From: Thermodesulfovibrionales bacterium
GTDB lineage: Bacteria; Nitrospirota; Thermodesulfovibrionia; Thermodesulfovibrionales; JdFR-86
DNA: 41,006 bases
Assembly (NCBI GenBank): GCA_030682405.1
Contig: JAUXOF010000052.1
Coordinates: forward strand, 1 to 41,006
Reading direction: 5' to 3'
Shown: piece after piece, positions 15,904-24,578 of the stretch
Layout: the number at the start of each line of letters is the position of its first letter
How positions within the stretch are numbered: position 1 is the stretch's first letter
Notes under the pieces: model-generated
What the model was told of the DNA's origin: nothing
Database searches by the model: none
What the model saw: the letters and a program-made list of their open reading frames with translations, nothing else
Position numbers and translations under genes: made by a program

Positions 15904-16870
15904 GATAACCGGCACCGGCTCGTATCTGCCGGAGCGGGTTATGACAAACCGTGACCTTGAAACTCTGGTGGATACCTCCGACGAGTGGATAACCGAAAGG
16001 ACGGGAATAAAGGAAAGAAGGATAGCCGCGCCTAATGAGGCGGCATCCGACCTTGCATGCGAGGCCTCGCAGAAGGCGCTATCAGCCGCAGGCCTTAAAC
16101 CCAAACACATAGACCTCATAATCGCAGCCACGGTTACGGGCGATATGCCGTTTCCCTCCACCGCATGCACGCTTCAGGCCCTGCTCGGCGCAAAGAACGC
16201 CGCGGCCTTTGACTTAAATGCCGCCTGTTCGGGGTTCCTCTACGGGCTTTCCGTGGCAGAGTGCTTTATAAAGGCGGGCTCTAAAAAGAGGATACTCGTG
16301 GTCGGCTCCGAGGTGCTCTCCAAGTTCGTCGACTGGGAAGACAGGGGGACGTGCGTGCTCTTCGGAGACGGAGCGGGCGCTGCGGTCGTGGAGGCGACTG
16401 AAGGCGAAAGCGGCATAATCTCGACTGAAATGCACTCCGACGGAACCCTCGGAGGACTCCTCTGCATCCCCGGCGGGGGTTCAAGAATCCCGCCTTCAAA
16501 GGACAGCGTCAGGGACGGCAGCCATTTCATAAAGATGAAGGGGAACGAGACGTTCAAGATTGCCGTACGGACACTTGAGAGGCTTGTGGTGGATACGCTT
16601 AAGAAGAACAAAATCAAGCCCTCCGAGCTTGCTCTCCTCATACCGCATCAGGCCAATCTGAGGATAATACAGGCAGCCGCAGAGAGGCTTAGGCTTCCTA
16701 TGGAAAAGGTGCTTGTCAACATAGATAGATACGGCAACACCTCGGCAGCCTCCGTGCCTATAGCGCTTGATGAGGCCGTAAGGAGCGGGAGGGTCAGGGA
16801 AGGCGACTATATCCTGCTTGAGGCATTCGGGGGCGGACTCACGTGGGCGGCAGTACTCTTAAAGTGGTAG
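15890..16870 (+). CDS. fabH: 3-oxoacyl-ACP synthase III (KAS III)
   Basis: Condenses acetyl-CoA with malonyl-ACP to start fatty-acid synthesis. The catalytic set is complete: C113 in NAACSGFLYGLS, H253 in IPHQANLR and N283 in YGNTSAAS. The length of 326 residues is normal. The only plausible starts are two adjacent TTG codons at 15890 and 15893, with GGGAG about seven to ten bases upstream inside plsX; the family N terminus (AKITGTGSYLPE) begins at once after them. A TTG start may keep its level low. fabD, fabG and acpP do not follow here; a hairpin and a convergent slipin gene come next. Confidence 0.95.
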   Translation: MLRAKITGTGSYLPERVMTNRDLETLVDTSDEWITERTGIKERRIAAPNEAASDLACEASQKALSAAGLKPKHIDLIIAATVTGDMPFPSTACTLQALLGAKNAAAFDLNAACSGFLYGLSVAECFIKAGSKKRILVVGSEVLSKFVDWEDRGTCVLFGDGAGAAVVEATEGESGIISTEMHSDGTLGGLLCIPGGGSRIPPSKDSVRDGSHFIKMKGNETFKIAVRTLERLVVDTLKKNKIKPSELALLIPHQANLRIIQAAAERLRLPMEKVLVNIDRYGNTSAASVPIALDEAVRSGRVREGDYILLEAFGGGLTWAAVLLKW

Positions 16871-16874
16871 TGGA

Positions 16875-16904
16875 TGCACGGCCTCCTTTTAAGAAGACCG
16901 TGCA
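16875..16904. terminator. Hairpin between convergent fabH and slipin genes
   Basis: TGCACGGCCTCCTT (16875-16888) pairs with AAGAAGACCGTGCA (16891-16904) across a two-base gap. In minus-strand RNA the two imperfect positions become G-U pairs, so the stem is effectively 14 bp there; in plus-strand RNA they are C-A mismatches. No run of T follows on either strand, so factor-independent termination is uncertain. Confidence 0.5.
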
Positions 16905-16919
16905 CACCGGCAGGTCAAT

Positions 16920-17696
16920 CTAAGATTCTTTCTTTTCCGTCTTCTCAAGGAACGGTTTTAACAGGTCTATCGGAACCGGGAAGATGATGGTGGAGTTCTT
17001 CTCGGTAGCGACCTCGGTGAGTGTCTGCAGAAACCTCAGTTGAAGAGCCATCGGCTGCGATGCGATGATGGTGGCTGCATCCACAAGTTTCTGTGAGGCC
17101 TGATATTCTCCGTCCGCATGGATTATCTTGGCCCTTTTTTCCCTTTCGGCCTCCGCCTGTTTGGCTATCGCCCTGAGCATCTCTGGGGGAAGGTCCACGT
17201 TTTTCACCTCCACGACGCTTACCTTCACACCCCACGGCTCGGTCTGGAAGTCTATGACCTTCTGGAGTTCCGCATTCAGTTCCTCCCTGTTTGTGAGCAG
17301 TTCGTCGAGCGTGCTCTGGCCGAGGATGCTCCTTAGGGTGGTCTGCGCTATCTGGCTTGTGGCATAGTAGAAGTCTTCCACCTCGGTTATGGCCTTAATC
17401 GGGTCCATGGGCCTGAAATATACGACGGCATTGACCTTGACCGAGATGTTGTCCTTTGTGATGACATCCTGCGACGGCACGTCCATGGTCACGGTTCTCA
17501 GGCTTACCCGGACGAGCTTGTCTATCCCCGGTATGATAATCACAAGCCCGGGGCCCTTAAGGGGGATAATCCTCCCCAGCCTGAACACAACGCCCCTTTC
17601 GTACTCCTTGAGTATCTTGATTGCGGACGTAAGGAAATACACCACGAGAAAAACCGCAAAAAGTATGCCCAACAAAGACGACCCGATTTCCGGCAT
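16920..17696 (-). CDS. Slipin/stomatin-like SPFH membrane protein
   Basis: A 258-residue SPFH-domain protein of the slipin (p-stomatin) type. One membrane helix at about 8-28 is followed by the SPFH domain ([20 protein letters not shown], then [25 protein letters not shown]). A coiled-coil-prone region rich in Ala, Glu and Lys ([20 protein letters not shown]) follows near residues 180-205. Such proteins oligomerise in the membrane and are substrates and partners of NfeD proteases. AAAGGAGG lies before the ATG at 17696, and the gene starts 12 bases after the nfeD stop, the common arrangement. A role in membrane quality control or microdomain order is inferred from the family. Confidence 0.9.
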   Translation of the reverse strand: MPEIGSSLLGILFAVFLVVYFLTSAIKILKEYERGVVFRLGRIIPLKGPGLVIIIPGIDKLVRVSLRTVTMDVPSQDVITKDNISVKVNAVVYFRPMDPIKAITEVEDFYYATSQIAQTTLRSILGQSTLDELLTNREELNAELQKVIDFQTEPWGVKVSVVEVKNVDLPPEMLRAIAKQAEAEREKRAKIIHADGEYQASQKLVDAATIIASQPMALQLRFLQTLTEVATEKNSTIIFPVPIDLLKPFLEKTEKKES

Positions 17697-17708
17697 CTTG
17701 AACCTCCT

Positions 17709-19073
17709 TTAAAGAATTGTTTTTTTGACCTTTACCCTCAGGCCGGAGACAGACTCTACGATTATCCTTTCGCCCTTTGCGATTGGCTCGTCCGAGTATG
17801 CCGACCATATCTCTCCGTGCAACGATACAGTGCCGCTGTCCCTTGTTATGTCCGCTCTTGCCGTTCCCGTCTCTCCCACGAGGCCTTCGCTGCCGGTAAC
17901 GGGTTTGCTTTTTAATGCCTTCAATGCAAGGCCGACCACTACTACAAAGAAGCCTGCGGTCAGTATGACGGCAGGCAGTATGGTGTAAAGGGAGAGCCTG
18001 TAAAACGGCGCCGTTGTCTCAAACAGCATGATGGAGCCGATGACCATTGCGATTACGCCGCCGATTGTCAGCACCCCGTAGGAGACTATCTTCACCTCAA
18101 GTATGAAAAGTATGATTGCAAGGAGTATAAGGAGCAGTCCGGCGTAGTTGACGGGCAGCGTTTGAAACGCATAGAACGCAAGTATCAGGCATATGCCGCC
18201 GAAGACCCCGGGGAATATCGCGCCCGGGTTCGTAAGCTCAAAGAAAAGGCCGTAGAAACCGAGCAGCATGAGTATGTAAGCGACGTTAGGGTCGCCTATG
18301 AGGCCGAGGATTTTGTGCCTAAGCCCCGCCTTTTCCCTCATGACCTCGGCGCCTTTTGTCTTCATCGTGCGCCTGCCTGTTGCCGTTTCCACAGTCCTGC
18401 CGTTTATGTCTTCAAGGAGCGAGGCCGTACTGGTTGAGACGAGGTCTACGATGTTCTGCTTCAGCGCCTCCTGTTCGGTTGCGGAGACGCTTTTTCTTAC
18501 GGCGTCCTCTGCCCACTTTGCGTTTCGCCCGCGCTTCTCAGCGAGGGATTTTATGTAGGCTGCGGCGTCGTTCGTGGCCTTCTCGGCCATGGTCTTATCC
18601 ATCTTTTCCCCGACCCCTACGGGGTGGGCGGCGCCTATGTTCGTCTGCGGGGACATTGCGGCTATGTGGCCTGCCATCAGTATGAAAGTCCCGGCAGAGG
18701 CGGCCCTTGCGCCGCTCGGCGAGACAAAGACCGCAACCGGCACCCCGCTGCCGATGATGTCTTTTACGATGCTCCTCATGGACGAGTCAAGCCCGCCGGG
18801 CGTATCAAGCTCTATGACAACGGCCTCAAGCCCAAGACTGTTTGCCTTGTCTATGCCTTTTTTAATGAACCCTGCGGCTGCGGGATTTATAACGCCCTCT
18901 ACCGTGATTGCCATGACAGAGGCATGGCCCGCTGCGATGCCCCCTGCGGGAGATTGGGTTACAGCCACCTTTTGGGCCGGGGGCACAGGCCCCTTTTGGG
19001 AATGGGAGGCGGCAAGGGCAGTGCCCATCAGCATCAGCAGCGCATAAAGAGGTATGAGGGACTTTCCGGGCAT
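17709..19073 (-). CDS. NfeD-family membrane serine protease (NfeD1b, ClpP-like)
   Basis: A 454-residue protein with a signal peptide (about 1-22), a ClpP-like serine protease domain (about 50-230), four or five membrane helices (about 260-385) and a soluble OB-fold NfeD domain at the C terminus (about 395-454). The nucleophile is S126 in GARAASAGTFILMAGH, which matches the AASAGT motif of the archaeal stomatin protease; the partner lysine should lie about 40 residues later in KTMAEKATND. It cuts stomatin-like proteins in the membrane, and the slipin gene directly downstream is the expected partner. A TATAAT-like box (19080-19085) sits unusually close to the start codon, so transcription from yajQ may matter more. 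Confidence 0.9.
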   Translation of the reverse strand: MPGKSLIPLYALLMLMGTALAASHSQKGPVPPAQKVAVTQSPAGGIAAGHASVMAITVEGVINPAAAGFIKKGIDKANSLGLEAVVIELDTPGGLDSSMRSIVKDIIGSGVPVAVFVSPSGARAASAGTFILMAGHIAAMSPQTNIGAAHPVGVGEKMDKTMAEKATNDAAAYIKSLAEKRGRNAKWAEDAVRKSVSATEQEALKQNIVDLVSTSTASLLEDINGRTVETATGRRTMKTKGAEVMREKAGLRHKILGLIGDPNVAYILMLLGFYGLFFELTNPGAIFPGVFGGICLILAFYAFQTLPVNYAGLLLILLAIILFILEVKIVSYGVLTIGGVIAMVIGSIMLFETTAPFYRLSLYTILPAVILTAGFFVVVVGLALKALKSKPVTGSEGLVGETGTARADITRDSGTVSLHGEIWSAYSDEPIAKGERIIVESVSGLRVKVKKTIL

Positions 19074-19115
19074 AAGGGGATTATAGCATTAAACCGTTTC
19101 CGTGAATACCGGGCG

Positions 19116-19613
19116 TCATCTGTAATTTACGAATTCCATATGGATGCCGAAGTCCTTTTCCTTGAGCATCTTTATCGCTTCCTGAAGGTCGTCTATTTTC
19201 TTTGCCCTGACCCTCACCTGTTCTGCCTGTATTTCCGTCTGCACCTTAAGCTTTGAGTTTTTAATGAGTTTTACGATTTCCTTCGCCTTCTCGACGGCTA
19301 TGCCCTGCTGCAGACTTATGACCTGCCTTGCCGTGCCTCCTGCCGCCTCCTCCACCTTTCCGTAGTCCAATGCCTTGAGGGAGACGTTTCTCTTTATGAG
19401 TTTTGACTTGAGGATGTCTATGACGCTTTTTAGCTTGTGCTCGTCGTCCGATACGAGGATAAGCTCTGCCTTGTCCTTATTGAGTTCTATGCTGCTTTTA
19501 GAGCCTTTGAAGTCAAATCTCTGGGCTATCTCCTTCATCGCCTGCTGCACGGCGTTTGAAACCTCCTGCATGTCCACCCTGCTTGCTATGTCAAATGAAT
19601 GTTCCTCTGCCAT
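19116..19613 (-). CDS. yajQ: YajQ-family nucleotide-binding protein
   Basis: A 165-residue YajQ (DUF520) protein. It is conserved end to end: [19 protein letters not shown] at the start, [16 protein letters not shown], and the ending [13 protein letters not shown]. Relatives have two RNA-recognition-like folds and bind nucleotides; one binds cyclic di-GMP and affects transcription, others are linked to phage or RNA functions. Which applies here is unknown. AGGAGG lies just before the ATG at 19613. A good promoter lies upstream (19660-19688), so the gene can be expressed apart from the M16 peptidase. The gap to nfeD is 42 bases. Confidence 0.93.
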   Translation of the reverse strand: MAEEHSFDIASRVDMQEVSNAVQQAMKEIAQRFDFKGSKSSIELNKDKAELILVSDDEHKLKSVIDILKSKLIKRNVSLKALDYGKVEEAAGGTARQVISLQQGIAVEKAKEIVKLIKNSKLKVQTEIQAEQVRVRAKKIDDLQEAIKMLKEKDFGIHMEFVNYR

Positions 19614-19659
19614 GAATCCTCCTTTGCCCGAAGCATGTTGTCCTATCTAAAGGATTTTT

Positions 19660-19688
19660 ATTATAGCGTCTCAGGCAATTATAGACAA
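19660..19688 (-). promoter_or_regulatory. Sigma-70 promoter for yajQ
   Basis: Minus strand TTGTCT (19688-19683), then exactly 17 bases, then a perfect TATAAT (19665-19660). It lies entirely in the 79-base gap between the M16 peptidase stop and yajQ; the predicted leader is about 40 bases. Confidence 0.6.
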
Positions 19689-19692
19689 GGGC

Positions 19693-20946
19693 TTAAAGGG
19701 GTGGCAGAGAAGCGAGCACCCGGCCTTTGTCCACCGGGCCCACGACCGTAAGGGCAATGGGCGAGTTCTTTAAGAGCTGTTCGGAAAACTCCTTCACCTT
19801 CGGAAGGCTAAGCGACTCTATCTCCTTCATAATCTCCTCGGGCGAGTGGTACCTGCCGTAGTATATTTCCTGCCGGGCTATGCTCTGCATCCTGCCGGAT
19901 GCGGACTCAAGGCTCAGGATGAGGCTTCCCTTAATCTGCATCTTCGCCCTCTCCAGCTCCGAGGCTGTGATGGAATCCGGCAGCCCCCTCAGTTCCTTTA
20001 CTATCAGTTCTATCACCTCGCCCACCTTTTTCCTCCCTGTGCCCGCATAGACCGCCCAAAAACCGGTATCCGCATAGGATGCCGCAAAGGAGTGGATGGA
20101 GTACGCAAGCCCCCTTTTTTCCCGTATCTCCTGAAAGAGCCTTGAACTGACGCTCGCGCCCAGAATCGTATCGAGGGCCGAAAGGGCATACCTCATGGGG
20201 CTTGCCTGGTGGATTCCCTTGACCCCGATGCAGATATGGGCCTCGGAGTAATGCTTGGCACGGATGTCCACAGCCGGCCTGAACTCGGCTGCATTTCCGC
20301 GCTTGGGTTCCGAGCCCCTCCTGAGGGAGCCCAAGTGGCGGTTAAGGAGAGCCATAAGGTCTTCGGGCTCGAAATTGCCCGCGCACGAGATGACCGTGTC
20401 CTTTGTCCCGTAATATTTTTTTATGTAGTTAAGGAGGTCTTCCTTTGAGAATGTCTTAATCGTCTCCCTTTTTCCTAAGATGGGCTGCCCCAGCCCGTTG
20501 CTCCCCCAGACGGCCTTGTTGAACAGTTCGTGCGCATAGTCGTCCGGGGTGTCCTCGACCATTTTTATCTCCTCTTTTATCACGCCTTTTTCCTTCTCTA
20601 TCTCGTCTTCCGGAAAGGTCGAATGGAGGAAGATGTCCGACAGGAGTTCCACCCCCTTGTCGAGGTACTCGTCGAGGACCTTTACGTAAAATGTCGTGCC
20701 CTCTTTTGAAGTAAACGCATTGAGGTCGCCGCCTATGGAGTCTATGGAAATTGCAAGATCCTTTGCAGAGCGTCTTGCCGTGCCCTTAAAGAACATGTGC
20801 TCTATGAAATGGGATATGCCGTTTTTTTCGGGAAGCTCGTTTCTTGAGCCGACCTTCACCCATATGCCGAGCGAGACGGAATGGACGGCCTTCAGTTTCT
20901 CCATAACAACGGGTATGCCGTTGTCGAGAAAGGCCTTTTTATACAT
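19693..20946 (-). CDS. M16-family zinc metallopeptidase (processing-peptidase-like)
   Basis: A 417-residue insulinase/mitochondrial-processing-peptidase-type protein. The inverted zinc motif H46-x-x-E49-H50 (HFIEHMFFKGT) and the downstream acidic ligand region near residue 120 (KGVIKEEIKMVEDTPDD) make this an active-type subunit. The C-terminal half has REKRGLAYSIHSFAASYADTG, the substrate-contact R/Y motif of the family. No signal peptide is visible, so it is probably cytoplasmic. Many bacteria encode this gene right after pnp, as here. Substrate is unknown. Confidence 0.92.
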   Translation of the reverse strand: MYKKAFLDNGIPVVMEKLKAVHSVSLGIWVKVGSRNELPEKNGISHFIEHMFFKGTARRSAKDLAISIDSIGGDLNAFTSKEGTTFYVKVLDEYLDKGVELLSDIFLHSTFPEDEIEKEKGVIKEEIKMVEDTPDDYAHELFNKAVWGSNGLGQPILGKRETIKTFSKEDLLNYIKKYYGTKDTVISCAGNFEPEDLMALLNRHLGSLRRGSEPKRGNAAEFRPAVDIRAKHYSEAHICIGVKGIHQASPMRYALSALDTILGASVSSRLFQEIREKRGLAYSIHSFAASYADTGFWAVYAGTGRKKVGEVIELIVKELRGLPDSITASELERAKMQIKGSLILSLESASGRMQSIARQEIYYGRYHSPEEIMKEIESLSLPKVKEFSEQLLKNSPIALTVVGPVDKGRVLASLPPL

Positions 20947-20986
20947 GAACCCTCCCAGCGGGTATCAAACCGAGAAATTAAACAAT

Positions 20987-21025
20987 GCGCCCCTGAAGCG
21001 CGCCCCTGAAGCGCGCCCCTGAAGC
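20987..21025. repeat. 13-bp perfect tandem repeat, three units
   Basis: GCGCCCCTGAAGC occurs three times head to tail without any change (20987-20999, 21000-21012, 21013-21025), followed by GGGG. It fills the gap between the pnp stop and the M16 start. In minus-strand RNA each unit contains TTCAGGGGC, which can pair with GCCCCTGAA located just after the pnp stop (complement of 21058-21066). Confidence 0.85.
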
Positions 21026-21072
21026 GGGGACAAAAGAAATCCGGCGCTGAAGCCGTTTCAGGGGCTGCCTTT

Positions 21073-23145
21073 TTACTTCAACAAATCTTTCCTGCTCAGC
21101 CGTATCTTGCCTGCCCTGTCTATCTCTATGACCTTCACCTGTATCTCGTCGCCCTCGTTTATCTCGTCAGTCACCTTTGCGATGCGCTGTTGGGATATCT
21201 GGGAGATGTGTAGCAGCCCTTCGGTGCCGGGCAGTATCTCGACGAATGCGCCGAAGTCCATTATGCGCTTGACCTTGCCGAGGTAGACCTTCCCCACTTC
21301 CGCATCCTCGATAATGCCCTTTATAATCTCTATGGCCTTCTGGGCGGCGGCCCCGTCCACGGAGGCTATAGTGATGATGCCGTCGTCGTTTATGTTTATC
21401 TTCGTGCCGGTCTGCTCTATTATGCTCCTGATGACCTTGCCGCCGGTGCCGATGACGTCCCGTATCTTGTCCTGCTTTATCTGCATCGTATAGATGCGCG
21501 GCGCATGCATCGAGAGCACGCCTCTCGGTGCGTCCAACGCCTCCTTCATCTTATCGAGTATGAAAAGCCTGCCCTTCCTTGCAAGCTCGAGGGCCTCCTC
21601 CATCACCGCCCTCTTTATGCCCCCTGTCTTTACGTCCATCTGAAATGCGGTTATCCCCTTCTCGGTACCCGCCACCTTGTAGTCCATATCCCCTAAATGG
21701 TCTTCAAGCCCGAGTATGTCGGTGAGGATGACCGTATTTTCTCCATCCACGACAAGGCCCATGGCTATGCCTGCAACAGGCGCGGTTATCGGTGCGCCCG
21801 CATCCATAAGCGCAAGCGATGCGCCGCATACCGTGGCCATCGAGGAGGAGCCGTTTGATTCGAAGATGTCCGAGACTATCCTGATTGTGTACGGGAAGTT
21901 CTCCTTTGCGGGGATTACCGGCCGCAGCGCCCTTTCGGCAAGCGCGCCGTGTCCTATCTCGCGCCTTCCGGGCCCGCGGAGGGGCTTCACCTCTCCCACG
22001 CTGAACGGGAGGAAATTATAATGGAGCATAAACGACTTGTAGCTTTCGCCCTCAAGGGCGTCTATCTTCTGCTCGTCGACCGATGTGCCGAGGGTTGTGA
22101 CCACAAGGGCCTGCGTCTCCCCCCTGACAAACAGCGCCGAGCCGTGCGCCCTCGGCAGTATCCCGACAGAGGACGTTATCTGCCTTATATCAGCGGGGCC
22201 CCTGCCGTCGGCCCTGACGCCCTCTTTTATTATCGAATTTCTTACGAGTTCCTTTTCCAGCTCCTCAAACGCCTTTGCTATCTCCCTGCTCCTGTCGGCC
22301 TCAGGGGAGTTGAAGTGCCCTATGGCATCCTTCATTATAAGATCCAGCATCTCCTGCCTCTTGAGCTTTCCCTGAATCTTAACCGCATCCCTCAGGCGCT
22401 CTATGACATATTCCTCTATATTCTTCTTTAGTCCCTCGTCCTTGGCAACAGGGATAAGTGGCCTCTTGGGCCTTCCCACAGCCTCCCTTAACTCCCTCTG
22501 GACTGCGCAAACGCGCTTTATCTCTGCGTGCGCAAAATCTATGGCCTCAAGGAGTATCTGCTCGGAAACCTCAAGGGCTCCGCCCTCTACCATGAGGACG
22601 GCATCCTCGGTGCCTGCGACAACGAGGTTCATGTCGAGTTTTTCGGACTCCTCTATAGTGGGGTTTATTATTAACTCCCCGGCGATGAGGCCGACCCTTG
22701 CGGCGCCGACAGGGCCGTTAAACGGGATATCGGATATCATAAGCGCGGAGGACATGCCTATAATCCCCAGCACATCCGATATGTTCTCGGTCCCGTAGGA
22801 AAGGACGTTTGCTATCCCCTGCGTCTCAGAACGGAAGCCTTCGGGGAAGAGCGGCCTGATGGGCCTGTCTATGAGCCTTGAGGTGAGGATTTCCTTTTCA
22901 GAGAGCCTGCCCTCCCTTTTGAAAAACCCTCCGGGAATTTTCCCTGCCGCATACGCCTTTTCCTGATAATCAATTGTAAGGGGGAAAAAATCCAGCCCCT
23001 CTTTTACCCTCTTGTCCGCAACTACCGAGGCGATGACTATGGTGTCGCCGTAGCGCATGACAACGGCCCCGTCGGACTGCCTGGCCATAACGCCTGTTTC
23101 AAAAATGAGGGAATTGTCCCTCAGTGCAAGTTCCAGTCTGGTCAT
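21073..23145 (-). CDS. pnp: Polyribonucleotide nucleotidyltransferase (PNPase)
   Basis: Phosphate-dependent 3'-to-5' RNA exonuclease of the RNA decay machinery, 690 residues. Two RNase PH domains (about 1-225 and 300-540) are joined by a helical region. The second carries the catalytic FNSSFNG-like area as FESNGSSSMATVCGASLALMD with Asp471-region residues LGLEDHLGDMDYKVAG. A KH domain (about 550-610, GxxG as GTGG) and an S1 domain (about 615-690, VGKVYLGKVKRIMDFGAFVE) follow. It starts seven bases after the rpsO stop, the classic rpsO-pnp pair. In other bacteria PNPase controls its own message; nothing in this short gap shows that directly. Confidence 0.96.
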   Translation of the reverse strand: MTRLELALRDNSLIFETGVMARQSDGAVVMRYGDTIVIASVVADKRVKEGLDFFPLTIDYQEKAYAAGKIPGGFFKREGRLSEKEILTSRLIDRPIRPLFPEGFRSETQGIANVLSYGTENISDVLGIIGMSSALMISDIPFNGPVGAARVGLIAGELIINPTIEESEKLDMNLVVAGTEDAVLMVEGGALEVSEQILLEAIDFAHAEIKRVCAVQRELREAVGRPKRPLIPVAKDEGLKKNIEEYVIERLRDAVKIQGKLKRQEMLDLIMKDAIGHFNSPEADRSREIAKAFEELEKELVRNSIIKEGVRADGRGPADIRQITSSVGILPRAHGSALFVRGETQALVVTTLGTSVDEQKIDALEGESYKSFMLHYNFLPFSVGEVKPLRGPGRREIGHGALAERALRPVIPAKENFPYTIRIVSDIFESNGSSSMATVCGASLALMDAGAPITAPVAGIAMGLVVDGENTVILTDILGLEDHLGDMDYKVAGTEKGITAFQMDVKTGGIKRAVMEEALELARKGRLFILDKMKEALDAPRGVLSMHAPRIYTMQIKQDKIRDVIGTGGKVIRSIIEQTGTKININDDGIITIASVDGAAAQKAIEIIKGIIEDAEVGKVYLGKVKRIMDFGAFVEILPGTEGLLHISQISQQRIAKVTDEINEGDEIQVKVIEIDRAGKIRLSRKDLLK

Positions 23146-23152
23146 TAATTTT

Positions 23153-23422
23153 CTACTTTCTGAGCCCTAAGCGCTCGATGAGCTTTTCGTATCTTTCCTT
23201 GTCAGAGGTTTTTAGATAGTCAAGCAGTTTTCTCCTCTGGCCTACGAGCTTCAAAAGCCCGCGCCGCGAGTGATGGTCTTTATTATGGGTCTTAAAGTGC
23301 TCGGTCAGGTAAGTTATCCGGGCACTGAGAATGGCTATCTGGACTTCAGGCGAACCCGTGTCTGTGCCATGGACCTTGTACTGGCCGATTATTTCCTGTT
23401 TAGCTTCCTTCTCAAGAGACAT
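23153..23422 (-). CDS. rpsO: Small ribosomal subunit protein uS15
   Basis: Complete 89-residue uS15. Signature stretches are [21 protein letters not shown] and [20 protein letters not shown], which bind 16S rRNA helices 20-22. The ATG at 23422 is preceded by GAAAGGTGG as a ribosome binding site. It leads the rpsO-pnp unit, with a possible promoter at 23455-23484. Confidence 0.97.
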   Translation of the reverse strand: MSLEKEAKQEIIGQYKVHGTDTGSPEVQIAILSARITYLTEHFKTHNKDHHSRRGLLKLVGQRRKLLDYLKTSDKERYEKLIERLGLRK

Positions 23423-23454
23423 TCCCTAACCACCTTTCGTTGATTTAAAATCAT

Positions 23455-23484
23455 AGCATATCATATGGACATCCGAGGTGTAAA
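23455..23484 (-). promoter_or_regulatory. Possible sigma-70 promoter for rpsO-pnp
   Basis: Minus strand TTTACA (23484-23479), an 18-base spacer, then TATGCT (23460-23455). A second TATGAT (23455-23450) overlaps but has no matching -35. The hexamers fit moderately and the position before rpsO is right. Confidence 0.4.
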
Positions 23485-23507
23485 GGGGTCAACAGTTCCG
23501 ACACTCC

Positions 23508-23526
23508 GGTGCGGCTAAACCGCACC
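23508..23526 (-). terminator. Hairpin across the trpD stop codon
   Basis: GGTGCGG-CTAAA-CCGCACC is a perfect 7-bp stem with a five-base loop that contains the trpD stop codon. No T-run follows, so it may protect the transcript end or act in factor-dependent termination. Confidence 0.45.
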
Positions 23527-24543
23527 CTGCGTGAACGCCTGTATCTCCTTAAGCCTCTTAAGCGCGCCTCCGGAATCTATGGCCTCTTCTGCCATCAAGG
23601 CCGCCAGCCTTAATTCGCCGGCCTTCCCGGCAACGACGAGGGCTGCGGCAGCGTTCATCAATACGATATCCCTTTTAGGCCCTTTTGCCCCGCCGAGGAT
23701 GTCAAGCGTTATCCTTGCGTTTTCCGCCTTGTCCCCGCCTGCCAGTTCCTTTATATCCGACCTTTTTATGCCGAAATCCTCAGGCGACATTATGAAGTTT
23801 TCAACCTTGAAGTTCCCGCCCCTGCCGTCAATGAGCCTTGAGACCTTTGTGCCGTTTGAGACGGTTATCTCGTCAAGCCCGTCCTCGCCGTGCACGACCA
23901 TTGCGTCATGCGCCCCGAGGTTCCCAAGCACCCTGCAAAGAGGCTCTGTCAGCCTGTCCGAAAATACTCCCAGTATCTGTCTCTTTGCGCCGGCAGGGTT
24001 GGTTATCGGGCCCAATATGTTGAATATCGTCCTGATGCCCATCTCCCTTCTGGGGCCGATAGCATACTTCATCGCAGGATGAAAGAGCGGCGCAAACAAA
24101 AACCCGAAGCCTGTTTTAAACAGGCACTCCTCAACCTTTAGGGGCGGCAGGTCTATCTTTACGCCGAGGGCCTCAAGCACATCCGCACTCCCCGAGCGGC
24201 TTGAAACTGAACGGTTGCCGTGCTTTGCAACAGGCACCCCGCAGGCGGAAACCACAATCGCCACGGTAGTGGATATGTTGAAAGTCCCGGCCATGTCTCC
24301 GCCCGTGCCGCAGGTATCGAGCGTCCCCTCAGGGGATTTAATCGATGCCGCCTTCTCCCTCATTATCCTTGCGGCGCCTGTTATCTCCTCCACGGTCTCG
24401 CCCTTTATCCTGAGGGCTGTAAGGAAAGAGCCTATCTGGCTGTCCGTGGCCCTGCCCTCCATTATCTCGGTCATGCACCCTGCTGTCTCAGCCTCAGAGA
24501 GGTCCATGCCCCCTACGAGCATATTTATGGCTTCCTTTATCAT
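23515..24543 (-). CDS. trpD: Anthranilate phosphoribosyltransferase
   Basis: Second step of tryptophan synthesis, joining anthranilate to phosphoribosyl pyrophosphate. The 342-residue protein shows the PRPP and magnesium motif LDTCGTGGDMAGTFNIST near residue 77, KHGNRSVSSRSGSADVLEALG, and HPAMKYAIGPRREMGIRTIF. It stands alone, not fused to TrpG. It is the last gene of a trpE-trpG-trpD unit, 35 bases after trpG. The remaining pathway genes (trpC, F, B, A) are not in this window. Confidence 0.95.
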   Translation of the reverse strand: MIKEAINMLVGGMDLSEAETAGCMTEIMEGRATDSQIGSFLTALRIKGETVEEITGAARIMREKAASIKSPEGTLDTCGTGGDMAGTFNISTTVAIVVSACGVPVAKHGNRSVSSRSGSADVLEALGVKIDLPPLKVEECLFKTGFGFLFAPLFHPAMKYAIGPRREMGIRTIFNILGPITNPAGAKRQILGVFSDRLTEPLCRVLGNLGAHDAMVVHGEDGLDEITVSNGTKVSRLIDGRGGNFKVENFIMSPEDFGIKRSDIKELAGGDKAENARITLDILGGAKGPKRDIVLMNAAAALVVAGKAGELRLAALMAEEAIDSGGALKRLKEIQAFTQGAV

Positions 24544-24578
24544 GCGGCCTCCTGTTCGCTCATCGTTTCCGTGACACC

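Noticed and set aside
15094-16170. Minus-strand open frame of 358 codons
   Set aside because: Antisense to plsX and fabH. Long because of codon bias in the real genes; no motifs or ribosome binding site.
20987-21025. Possible CRISPR-like array
   Set aside because: Units are 13 bp and directly adjacent with no spacers; no cas genes are present. It is a simple tandem repeat.
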